Origin: Nonlabens sp.
GTDB taxonomy: Bacteria; Bacteroidota; Bacteroidia; Flavobacteriales; Flavobacteriaceae
Assembly: GCA_023301395.1 (NCBI GenBank)
Contig: JALZUY010000154.1
Location: forward strand, 1-13,131
Direction: 5' to 3'
DNA length: 13,131 bases
The position numbers and the translations under genes were made by a program. The notes below the pieces were generated by a model that searched no databases, was not told the DNA's origin, and saw only the letters and a program-made list of their open reading frames with translations. Each line of letters starts with the position of its first letter. Position 1 is the first letter of the stretch. Below, piece after piece: positions 7,157 through 13,060 of the stretch.

Positions 7157-7645
7157 ATGAAAATATTACTCCTTTCAGACACGCATAGTCATATAGATGA
7201 TTTTATCATTAAGTACGTAAAACAAGCCGATGAAGTATGGCATGCTGGCGACATAGGTGATTTAACGGTTACTGATCAAATAGCTGCCTTAAAACCATTG
7301 CGAGGCGTTTGGGGAAATATAGATGACGATAAAGCAAGAATGCAGTTTCCAGAAAACAATAGGTTCACATGTGAAGGAATGGATATATGGATCACACACA
7401 TAGGCGGCTATCCAGGACGTTACAATCAGCGTGTACGAACAGAAATCTATGACAATTCTCCAGACATTTTTATATGCGGCCATTCACACATTCTTAAAGT
7501 GGTAAATGATAAAAAAATCAATTGTCTACACATGAATCCAGGAGCCATAGGAATTCATGGTTTCCATCATAAACGTACCATGTTGCGTTTTGAAATAAAT
7601 GATGGAAAGATTAGTAATCTTGAAGTTGTCGAGAAAGATCGATAG
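7157..7645 (+). CDS. YfcE/MJ0936-family metallophosphoesterase
   Basis: This 162-residue cytosolic enzyme has the complete dimetal calcineurin-like core: SDTHSH (Asp8, His10), HAGDIGD (Asp32), GNID (Asn54), THIGGYPG (His81) and CGHSH (His109, His111). Members of this compact family hydrolyse phosphodiesters in vitro, and some act on cyclic nucleotides, but the physiological substrate is generally unknown. The length is typical and the ATG lies directly before the first metal-ligand strand. It is a single gene, divergent from truA and convergent with the DUF4293 gene. A diadenylate cyclase lies elsewhere in this window, but nothing shows that this enzyme acts on c-di-AMP. Confidence 0.93.
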   Translation: MKILLLSDTHSHIDDFIIKYVKQADEVWHAGDIGDLTVTDQIAALKPLRGVWGNIDDDKARMQFPENNRFTCEGMDIWITHIGGYPGRYNQRVRTEIYDNSPDIFICGHSHILKVVNDKKINCLHMNPGAIGIHGFHHKRTMLRFEINDGKISNLEVVEKDR

Positions 7646-7671
7646 GTAATAAATCAGTAGAATATTGATGA

Positions 7672-7693
7672 TTACGCTTTCGCGAAAGCGTAA
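7672..7693. repeat. Perfect 22-bp dispersed palindrome
   Basis: The 22 bases are the core ACGCTTTCGCGAAAGCGT flanked by TT and AA, a perfect palindrome. It lies 27 bp past the phosphoesterase stop and abuts the DUF4293 terminator. Related copies occur at 3835-3854 (one mismatch in 20) and at 10111-10128 (16 of the first 18 bases match). All three sit just downstream of genes. Because the element is palindromic, either strand can be read as Tyr-Ala-Phe-Ala-Lys-Ala-stop. Confidence 0.9.
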
Positions 7694-7727
7694 AAATAAA
7701 AACCTGCAAGGTGGCGCCTCACAGGTT
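7692..7727 (-). terminator. Intrinsic terminator of the DUF4293 gene
   Basis: Read on the minus strand, AACCTG (7727-7722) pairs with CAGGTT (7706-7701). An inner AGG/CCT stem is separated from it by a symmetric two-base bulge. The stem runs into two T5 tracts separated by one A (7702-7692). The plus strand has no comparable T-run after this stem, so it mainly serves the minus-strand gene ending at 7755. Confidence 0.82.
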
Positions 7728-7754
7728 CTTCACTAATAAACTAAGATACAGTGT

Positions 7755-8165
7755 TTAACGAAAACGATCTGCAGATTTTACGAGTTGTTCATCACTACGT
7801 ATAGCTCTATTTGCAAGAACTAAAAAAACGATAGAAATGATAGGTATGAACATCCCAATGCCTTTCTCAGAAACCGCCGTTCCTCCAGACATAGTTAGCA
7901 ATCGATAAACGAAAACTCCTAGCAAAATAAGATTCAATAAAATATTAAGACGGTTAACAACCGTTTGTAATTTTCTGTTGTTATAAATAAAAATAGCACC
8001 GAGTGATAACACTGCACTCGCAATAAATGCAATGAAATAATTCAATTCATCCATTGCCATAACTTTACTTCCATCAACATTACTCCATAAACTAACTACC
8101 CAAATAAGTCCACCAGATATTGCTGCGGCGATAAGAAGATAGATAGATTGAATGCGTTGAATCAT
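7755..8165 (-). CDS. DUF4293 four-helix membrane protein
   Basis: The 136-residue product matches the Bacteroidota family DUF4293, which I recognise by its start MIQRIQSIYLLIAAA and its placement divergent from rho. Four hydrophobic segments are visible (about 7-26, 42-61, 71-92, 104-121), joined by short loops, with a charged C-terminal tail (NRAIRSDEQLVKSADRFR). No catalytic motif or extra domain is present and no function is known to me. The ATG at 8165 starts directly before the first helix, with no clear Shine-Dalgarno upstream. An exact TAnnTTTG box (8203-8210) lies upstream, and an intrinsic terminator follows the stop. It is a single-gene unit. Confidence 0.86.
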   Translation of the reverse strand: MIQRIQSIYLLIAAAISGGLIWVVSLWSNVDGSKVMAMDELNYFIAFIASAVLSLGAIFIYNNRKLQTVVNRLNILLNLILLGVFVYRLLTMSGGTAVSEKGIGMFIPIISIVFLVLANRAIRSDEQLVKSADRFR

Positions 8166-8202
8166 AAATAAAATAAAGTAGTTGATATTATTTAACTGAG
8201 GT

Positions 8203-8210
8203 CAAAAATA
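8203..8210 (-). promoter_or_regulatory. Bacteroidota -7 promoter box for the DUF4293 gene
   Basis: The minus strand reads TATTTTTG, an exact TAnnTTTG match. The tetramer 19 bp upstream is TATG, one base from TTTG. Predicted transcription start is near 8197, giving a leader of roughly 30 nt to the ATG at 8165. Confidence 0.6.
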
Positions 8211-8234
8211 ATATATATCATTAAAAAAGCATAG

Positions 8235-8256
8235 TACATATTAATTTTTATATGTA
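8235..8256. repeat. AT-rich inverted repeat in the rho / DUF4293 gap
   Basis: TACATAT (8235-8241) and ATATGTA (8250-8256) are perfect complements around an 8-base loop, TAATTTTT. A few bases on, the palindromic hexamer GTTAAC occurs twice (8275-8280 and 8294-8299). These are the only structures I see in the 202-bp gap before rho, and no exact TAnnTTTG box is present on the rho strand. In such AT-rich DNA, short repeats may be chance. Confidence 0.35.
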
Positions 8257-8367
8257 TTATTGCATCACTGATATGTTAACCATCTCTTACTAGGTTAACT
8301 AACTCCAAATTAATTTATCATTCCTTCAGTTCATCAATCGAACTATATATCACACATATTATAATTT

Positions 8368-10056
8368 ATGTTTCAAATCGCTGATTTAAAATCAAAAAAG
8401 CTACCTGAATTACAGGAAATAGCTCAAGGACTTAATGTACCTAAATTCAAGCAGCTCAGGAAACTAGACCTTGTTTACAAGATCCTTGACCTTCAAGCCG
8501 CAAACCCAGATGTTGTTAAAAAACTGGATGTAGACACAACTCCTGCAAAATCAGAGAAGGTACCTGCCGAAGAGAAAAAAGAAGCTCCAAAACAACAACG
8601 AAAGCCTAATCCAAGACCTAGAAAAGAAGTCGAAAAAAAGGAAGAAGCTCAAGATAAAGTTGAAGATTCAGAGAAAAAGGTCGAAGCTCCTAAAAAAGAG
8701 CCTCGTGCTCCACGTCCTAAACAGAATGAGAATCGTAATGAGAAATCTGATCGTAGTAACGATAAGAAATCAAAAAATCCTCAAAACGAGAAAAACGAAA
8801 AACGCAATGATCAAAGCGGTGATCGTAACGACAGAAATGATCGCAATAACCGCAACAAGAATCAGCGTAATAATAACCAGAACAATGTTCCTAAAGGGAA
8901 TAAAGACACTCGCAATCGCTACCGCGATCCAGACTTTGAGTTTGATGGTATTATTGAAAGTGAAGGATGTTTAGACATGATGCCTGACGGTTATGGATTC
9001 TTGCGCAGTAGTGATTACCACTACCTAGCATCTCCAGATGACATTTATGTTTCACAATCACAGGTAAGACTTTTTGGACTTAAAACAGGTGATACTGTTT
9101 TAGGAATGGTACGTCCTCCTAAAGAAGGTGAAAAATATTTTCCACTTATTAAAATAAGTAAGATTAATGGATTAGATCCAAGTGTAGTGAGAGACAGAGT
9201 TTCTTTTGAACACTTAACACCATTATTCCCAGACGAGAAATTCAATATTGCAGATCGTCAATCTTCTATTTCCACGCGCATCATGGATCTTTTTGCGCCA
9301 ATCGGTAAAGGTCAACGAGGAATGATTGTAGCACAACCTAAAACAGGTAAAACGATGTTATTAAAAGACATCGCAAACGCTATTGCAGCAAACCATCCTG
9401 AGGTGTATCAATTAGTTTTACTAATCGATGAACGTCCTGAAGAGGTTACAGACATGCAACGTAACGTTGATGGTGAAGTAATTGCTTCTACCTTTGATAA
9501 AGAAGCTCATGATCATGTAAAAGTAGCAAACATAGTACTTGAGAAAGCAAAACGTATGGTAGAATGTGGTCACGATGTAGTAATACTACTTGACTCCATT
9601 ACACGTCTTGCTAGAGCTTACAATACGGTACAACCTGCAAGTGGTAAAGTATTATCAGGTGGTGTTGATGCAAACGCACTTCACAAACCTAAACGTTTCT
9701 TTGGAGCGGCACGTAATATAGAAGGTGGTGGTTCTTTAACTATCATAGCTACAGCACTAACAGAAACTGGATCAAAAATGGATGAAGTTATCTTTGAAGA
9801 ATTCAAAGGTACTGGTAACATGGAACTACAACTAGATCGTAATATATCTAACCGTCGTATATTCCCTGCTATTGACCTTACTTCTTCATCCACACGTCGT
9901 GATGACCTGTTACTCGATGAACAAGCAGTTAAACATATGTGGATATTAAGAAAATATCTTGCAGATATGAATCCTGTTGAAGCTATGGAATTCATATCTC
10001 AACGCATGAAACAAACACGTAATAATGAAGAATTTTTAGCTACAATGAACAGCTAA
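8368..10056 (+). CDS. rho: Transcription termination factor Rho with long disordered insert
   Basis: Rho is a hexameric ATP-dependent RNA translocase that ends transcription. At 562 residues it is about 140 longer than E. coli Rho (419). Order: Rho_N helical domain (about 1-45); a low-complexity Lys/Glu/Pro-rich then Asn/Arg/Asp-rich insert (about 50-185); the cold-shock RNA-binding domain with DGYGFLR (207-213); and the RecA-like motor. In the motor are Walker A AQPKTGKT (322-329), LIDERPEEV (352-360), Walker B VVILLDS (404-410), the Q-loop LSGGVDAN (429-436), and KPKRFFGAARNIEGGGS. The motor appears intact. The insert is encoded by A-rich, repetitive DNA (about 8520-8920). Such inserts are usual in Bacteroidota; in Bacteroides thetaiotaomicron one has been reported to drive Rho condensates. 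The gene has its own strong terminator and a 202-bp upstream gap. Confidence 0.97.
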   Translation: MFQIADLKSKKLPELQEIAQGLNVPKFKQLRKLDLVYKILDLQAANPDVVKKLDVDTTPAKSEKVPAEEKKEAPKQQRKPNPRPRKEVEKKEEAQDKVEDSEKKVEAPKKEPRAPRPKQNENRNEKSDRSNDKKSKNPQNEKNEKRNDQSGDRNDRNDRNNRNKNQRNNNQNNVPKGNKDTRNRYRDPDFEFDGIIESEGCLDMMPDGYGFLRSSDYHYLASPDDIYVSQSQVRLFGLKTGDTVLGMVRPPKEGEKYFPLIKISKINGLDPSVVRDRVSFEHLTPLFPDEKFNIADRQSSISTRIMDLFAPIGKGQRGMIVAQPKTGKTMLLKDIANAIAANHPEVYQLVLLIDERPEEVTDMQRNVDGEVIASTFDKEAHDHVKVANIVLEKAKRMVECGHDVVILLDSITRLARAYNTVQPASGKVLSGGVDANALHKPKRFFGAARNIEGGGSLTIIATALTETGSKMDEVIFEEFKGTGNMELQLDRNISNRRIFPAIDLTSSSTRRDDLLLDEQAVKHMWILRKYLADMNPVEAMEFISQRMKQTRNNEEFLATMNS

Positions 10057-10080
10057 TATTTTAAATTATTTGTCTTATTT

Positions 10081-10112
10081 AAAGAGTCTTCATTTATGAA
10101 GGCTCTTTTTTT
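10081..10112 (+). terminator. Intrinsic terminator of rho
   Basis: AAAGAGTCTTCA (10081-10092) pairs along 12 positions, with one T-G wobble (10087/10102), with TGAAGGCTCTTT (10097-10108) around a TTTA loop. A run of seven T ends at 10112. It starts 24 bp after the rho stop. It is a textbook Rho-independent terminator for the rho gene itself. Confidence 0.9.
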
Positions 10113-10128
10113 ATGCTTTCTCGAAAGC
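10111..10128. repeat. Degenerate copy of the dispersed palindrome
   Basis: TTATGCTTTCTCGAAAGC matches 16 of the first 18 bases of the perfect element at 7672-7693; the right end (TGGC) no longer matches. A short hairpin, GCTTT/AAAGC, survives around CTCG. It directly follows the T-run of the rho terminator, so again it lies at the 3' edge of a transcription unit. Confidence 0.6.
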
Positions 10129-10222
10129 TGGCTTAAAACAAAATTAAGATTACCTCACAAATTCTAGGTTCTCAAAACAAATAATCACTATTTTTAAGGC
10201 GTTTACTTTAAAATCCCTCATT

Positions 10223-10813
10223 TTGAAATCAATTCTTTTTTCCATCGCTTTTATATATAGCTTTCTTTCAATTGCTCAACAAGACAATCTAACCAACGAA
10301 CACAAAACAATTGAAGCTAAGTTTGAAAAAACAATAAAAGAAGCAAATCGTTATCAAGAATTCAAAGTAATCGAACAAACGAAACTACAAGAGCTTAAAA
10401 GAGAAACTGTTGAACGCATTGAAGATTTAAAAGATTCTATTAATATCCTAGAAAACCAAATCACAAGCAAAGATCAAAACACTCTAAAGTTAGAGGAACA
10501 AATCAAACTTAAAAACACCGAACTTACTAAAATAGATGAAGAGAAAAATTCTATTTCGTTATTTGGAATCATGTTAAACAAAGTCACTTACAATCTTATT
10601 CTTTGGTCTATAATAGGCGCATTATTATTAGCCTTTATTATTTTAGTTTTTAAACACCGTAGTAGTAATGAGATTACTAAAGTTTCTCAAACCAATTTAA
10701 AACTCGCTGAGGAAGAACTAGAAACGTACAAACGTCGTTCCCTAGAAAAAGAACAACACCTCAGTCGCCAGTTGATGGATGAACGCAAAAAGAACAGCGG
10801 CAATAATAGTTAA
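10223..10813 (+). CDS. Secreted/membrane coiled-coil protein, function unknown
   Basis: This 196-residue protein starts with a likely signal peptide (MKSILFSIAFIYSFLSIAQQ, cleavage plausible after the Ala near residue 18). A long charged coiled coil (about 25-110) follows, then a membrane helix (about 124-144, NLILWSIIGALLLAFIILVF) and a second charged helix to the C-terminus (EELETYKRRSLEKEQ). A periplasmic coil anchored to a cytosolic helix is the simplest topology. The start must be TTG at 10223: the next in-frame ATG (10571) would remove the signal and coil. Flavobacterial proteins of this architecture are, as I recall, sometimes labelled tRNA (guanine-N1)-methyltransferase; I see no methyltransferase motif here. 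Only a near-match promoter box (TATTTTTA, 10189-10196) lies upstream. It stands alone between rho and rpsT. Confidence 0.78.
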   Translation: MKSILFSIAFIYSFLSIAQQDNLTNEHKTIEAKFEKTIKEANRYQEFKVIEQTKLQELKRETVERIEDLKDSINILENQITSKDQNTLKLEEQIKLKNTELTKIDEEKNSISLFGIMLNKVTYNLILWSIIGALLLAFIILVFKHRSSNEITKVSQTNLKLAEEELETYKRRSLEKEQHLSRQLMDERKKNSGNNS

Positions 10814-10916
10814 GCATCAACACTCTCAGCAATATTTAAAACAATTACTGGACATATCAAGCGTAAGCAATTCCTCAAAAAAGGAATTACGCCGTCAATT
10901 AATGATTAAAGGCTAA
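10779..10916 (+). CDS. Candidate 45-residue small protein overlapping the coiled-coil gene
   Basis: An open frame starts at an ATG at 10779, inside the last 35 nt of the coiled-coil gene in another frame, and ends with TAA at 10916. The product begins MNAKRTAAIIVKHQHSQQYL, continues KQLLDISSVSN, and ends SSKKELRRQLMIKG. The C-terminal part looks like ordinary helical coding sequence and fills about half of an otherwise unexplained gap. Its end (ELRRQLMIKG) resembles the upstream gene's HLSRQLMDER, so it could also be a decayed partial duplication. No ribosome-binding signal is clear. This may be a chance open frame; only conservation would decide. Confidence 0.3.
   Translation: MNAKRTAAIIVKHQHSQQYLKQLLDISSVSNSSKKELRRQLMIKG
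10861..10892. repeat. Inverted repeat inside the candidate small ORF
   Basis: AATTCC (10869-10874) and GGAATT (10883-10888) are complementary around the loop TCAAAAAA. GCGT (10861-10864) and ACGC (10889-10892) can extend the stem across a four-base asymmetric bulge. No T-run follows in either direction, so it is not an evident terminator. Confidence 0.4.
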
Positions 10917-10974
10917 TAGAAATCACTATACTTCTGCGATTTAAAATGTGTTTCTCCAGAAAAATAATAAGCAT

Positions 10975-11006
10975 AAAAAAAGCCCTTCATTACTGAAAGG
11001 CTTTTT
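10975..11006 (-). terminator. Intrinsic terminator of rpsT, probably bidirectional
   Basis: AAAAAGCC (10977-10984) plus TTCA (10986-10989) pair with TGAA (10994-10997) plus GGCTTTTT (10999-11006) around a TTAC loop. The flaw at 10985/10998 is a C-A mismatch as plus RNA but a U-G wobble as minus RNA. On the minus strand the stem ends in seven T (10981-10975), on the plus strand in five T. It lies 19 bp past the rpsT stop and can also stop plus-strand transcription from the coiled-coil gene. Confidence 0.88.
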
Positions 11007-11025
11007 AATTTCTTACAAGTTAATA

Positions 11026-11277
11026 CTATAAAGCATTAACAAATTTAGCAAGCTTAGACTTAATATTAGAAGCTTTGTTATCATGAATGATATTACGCTT
11101 AGCAAGTTTGTCTATCATAGAAGTAACTTCTACATAAAGCTTTGCTGCTTCAGACTTATCTTCAGTCTCACGCAACTTCTTGATAGCATTACGAGTAGTT
11201 TTATGCTGGTACTTATTTCTAAGTCTAGCTACTTCGTTTCTTCTAATTCTCTTTAAAGCACTCTTATGATTTGCCAT
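11026..11277 (-). CDS. rpsT: 30S ribosomal protein S20
   Basis: S20 binds 16S rRNA early in assembly of the small subunit. The 83-residue, Lys/Arg-rich helical protein starts MANHKSALKRIRRNE and has the typical KRNIIHDNKASNIKSKLAK stretch near the C-terminus. Length and composition match the family. The start ATG at 11277 is 38 bp downstream of the 3' end of tRNA-Glu, with no terminator between. The tRNA promoter therefore probably also serves rpsT, with the mRNA released by tRNA 3' processing. It has a clear intrinsic terminator. Leader-based autoregulation, known for S20 in E. coli, cannot be judged here. Confidence 0.97.
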   Translation of the reverse strand: MANHKSALKRIRRNEVARLRNKYQHKTTRNAIKKLRETEDKSEAAKLYVEVTSMIDKLAKRNIIHDNKASNIKSKLAKFVNAL

Positions 11278-11291
11278 ATACTTTTAAATGT

Positions 11292-11306
11292 GGTTTTAAT
11301 AAAACC
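11292..11306. repeat. Short inverted repeat between tRNA-Glu and rpsT
   Basis: GGTTTTA (11292-11298) and TAAAACC (11300-11306) are exact complements around a single central A. As RNA the loop would open to several bases. It fills the middle of the 38-bp gap between tRNA-Glu and rpsT and lies close upstream of the rpsT start, so it could affect processing or initiation. There is no T-tail for a terminator, and chance is possible. Confidence 0.4.
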
Positions 11307-11315
11307 TAATTATTG

Positions 11316-11387
11316 TAGCCCGTAGGGGAATCGAACCCCTCTTACATGGATGAAAACCATGCGTCCTAGCCGATAGACGAACGGGCC
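11316..11387 (-). tRNA. tRNA-Glu (anticodon TTC)
   Basis: The 72-nt minus-strand sequence folds into a full cloverleaf. Acceptor GGCCCGT pairs with ACGGGCT, with a G-U pair at 1-72 and discriminator A. The D arm is GTCT/GGAC. Anticodon stem CATGG/CCATG holds the loop TTTTCAT, placing TTC at the anticodon, which reads GAA and GAG. The T arm is AGGGG TTCGATT CCCCT. CCA is not encoded, so it must be added post-transcriptionally. It lies between proS and rpsT on the same strand and has its own promoter. Confidence 0.97.
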
Positions 11388-11413
11388 ATTAAAACTTGCT
11401 CGTTTAGCGGATG

Positions 11414-11444
11414 CAAAAATAAACACTTTTTTCAATCCCACAAA
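11414..11444 (-). promoter_or_regulatory. Consensus Bacteroidota promoter for tRNA-Glu (and rpsT)
   Basis: On the minus strand TTTG (11444-11441) is separated by exactly 19 bases from TATTTTTG (11421-11414). This is a full match to the Bacteroidota primary sigma consensus TTTG-N19-TAnnTTTG. Predicted transcription start is near 11408, about 20 nt before the mature tRNA 5' end at 11387. It is the best promoter in the window and fits a stable RNA gene. Confidence 0.85.
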
Positions 11445-11472
11445 CACACAAAGCAAATTTTTTCAAAAAAGA

Positions 11473-12951
11473 TTAATATGCTTTTGCAAAAAGGACTCTT
11501 CTTGCTGACTTATTGCCTGTAAACACACAAAAACCTTCCTTTACCTCTCCTTCCAATGGCAGACATCTTATTGTAGCCTTAGTTATTTCTTTAATCTTAT
11601 CTTCAGTTTCTATGGTTCCATCCCAATGAGCTGATATAAAACCTCCTTTTTGCTCAAGTACTTCTTTGAACTCATCAAATGAATTCACTTCAGTAATGTG
11701 AGAATCTCTGTAATCTAAGGCTCTTGTGTAGAGTGATAGTTGAATCTCCTCCAATAAAGCTACTACTTTATCCTCTATACCATCTATAGGAGTTGTCTCC
11801 TTTGAAAGGGTATCTCTTCTTGCAAGTTCAACAGTTCCATTTTCAAGATCCCTCGAACCTATAGCAATTCTTAGTGGAACACCTTGTAATTCATGCTGAG
11901 CAAATTTTGCTCCTGGTCTCAAAGTATCTCTTTTATCATATTTAATAGTCACGCCTTTTGACCTCAAAGAAGTCGTTAACCGATTAACGACTATTGTAAT
12001 TGCATCAAACTGTTCGTCTGTTTTAAAAATAGGAACGATTACTACTTGATTGGGCGCTAAATTAGGAGGCAATACTAATCCTTGATCATCACTGTGTGTC
12101 ATTATTAATGCTCCCATTAGACGAGTAGAAACACCCCATGAAGTTGCCCATACATACTCTTGCTTACCTTCTTTAGATGTGAATTTAACATCAAAGGCTT
12201 TAGCAAAATTTTGTCCCAGAAAATGTGAGGTTCCTGCTTGCAAAGCCTTACCATCTTGCATTAATGCTTCTATACAGTAAGTTTCGTCTGCTCCAGCAAA
12301 TCGTTCACTTTCAGACTTCAATCCTTTTACTACAGGAATTGCCATAAAATTCTGTGCAAACTCCGCATAAATATCATTCATTTGCTCAGCTTCTTCAAGA
12401 GCTTCCTGTTTAGTAGCGTGAGCAGTATGACCTTCTTGCCATAAAAACTCTGCTGTACGCAAGAATAATCGAGTACGCATTTCCCATCTCACAACATTTG
12501 CCCATTGATTAATCAAGAGAGGCAAATCTCTATAAGATTGAATCCACCCTTTGTATGTATTCCAAATAATCGCCTCACTTGTAGGCCTTACAACTAGCTC
12601 TTCTTCAAGTTTTGCATCTGGATCAACTCTTAACTTCCCTGGATTGTCAGGATCATTTTGTAATCTATAATGAGTCACAACAGCACATTCCTTAGCAAAA
12701 CCTTCAGCATTCTTTTCCTCTGCTTCAAAAAGACTTTTTGGAACAAATAACGGGAAATAGGCATTTTGATGACCTGTTTCTTTAAACATTCGATCTAGCT
12801 CTGCTTGCATTTTTTCCCATATAGCATAGCCATAGGGCTTGATAACCATACATCCTCGCACTGCACTATTCTCTGCAAGATCAGCCTTTACGACTAATTC
12901 ATTATACCACTTTGAATAGTCTTCACTCCTACTTGTTAGATTCTTTCCCAT
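11473..12951 (-). CDS. proS: Prolyl-tRNA synthetase, short archaeal/eukaryotic type
   Basis: ProRS charges tRNA-Pro with proline using ATP. This 492-residue enzyme is the form without the editing insertion found in E. coli-type ProRS. Class II motifs are clear: VRPTSE (121-126), the motif 2 loop RWEMRTRLFLRTAEFLWQEG (155-174), QAGTSHFLGQNF (238-249) and motif 3 GVSTRLMGALIM (273-284). The anticodon-binding domain follows (about 300-400), then the C-terminal domain ending in the invariant Tyr (KAY). That last domain, a Cys4 zinc site in Thermus-type enzymes, here keeps only Cys463 and Cys475. CVFTG at 475-479 has Thr in place of the partner Cys, and AHWDGTIET lacks the other pair, so zinc binding is probably lost. 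The ATG at 12951 gives the normal N-terminus. tRNA-Glu and rpsT follow on the same strand. Confidence 0.97.
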   Translation of the reverse strand: MGKNLTSRSEDYSKWYNELVVKADLAENSAVRGCMVIKPYGYAIWEKMQAELDRMFKETGHQNAYFPLFVPKSLFEAEEKNAEGFAKECAVVTHYRLQNDPDNPGKLRVDPDAKLEEELVVRPTSEAIIWNTYKGWIQSYRDLPLLINQWANVVRWEMRTRLFLRTAEFLWQEGHTAHATKQEALEEAEQMNDIYAEFAQNFMAIPVVKGLKSESERFAGADETYCIEALMQDGKALQAGTSHFLGQNFAKAFDVKFTSKEGKQEYVWATSWGVSTRLMGALIMTHSDDQGLVLPPNLAPNQVVIVPIFKTDEQFDAITIVVNRLTTSLRSKGVTIKYDKRDTLRPGAKFAQHELQGVPLRIAIGSRDLENGTVELARRDTLSKETTPIDGIEDKVVALLEEIQLSLYTRALDYRDSHITEVNSFDEFKEVLEQKGGFISAHWDGTIETEDKIKEITKATIRCLPLEGEVKEGFCVFTGNKSARRVLFAKAY

Positions 12952-13017
12952 GAACTTTATTTTGGCACAAAACTTGTTATTATAAATTAAGTTTTGTTAA
13001 AAGGTTTATTAAGCCAT

Positions 13018-13025
13018 CAAAACTA
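13018..13025 (-). promoter_or_regulatory. Bacteroidota -7 promoter box for proS
   Basis: The minus strand reads TAGTTTTG, an exact TAnnTTTG match. The tetramer 19 bp upstream is TATG, one base from TTTG. Transcription would start near 13012, leaving a leader of about 60 nt before the proS ATG at 12951. Confidence 0.5.
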
Positions 13026-13060
13026 CTTATTTTTATCTATTCATCATAAATTATTATACT

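Noticed and set aside
8660..8974. 104-codon plus-strand ORF inside rho
   Set aside because: It is an out-of-frame reading of the repetitive A-rich DNA encoding the Rho disordered insert; its product is similarly low complexity with no independent coding signs.
9681..9995. 104-codon minus-strand ORF opposite the Rho motor domain
   Set aside because: It is an antisense shadow over the most conserved part of rho, with no domain and no promoter or start signal.
11454..11472. T6-C-A6 inverted repeat just after proS as a terminator
   Set aside because: The stem would be A-T only, far too weak to pause polymerase, and a strong downstream promoter for tRNA-Glu already separates the units.
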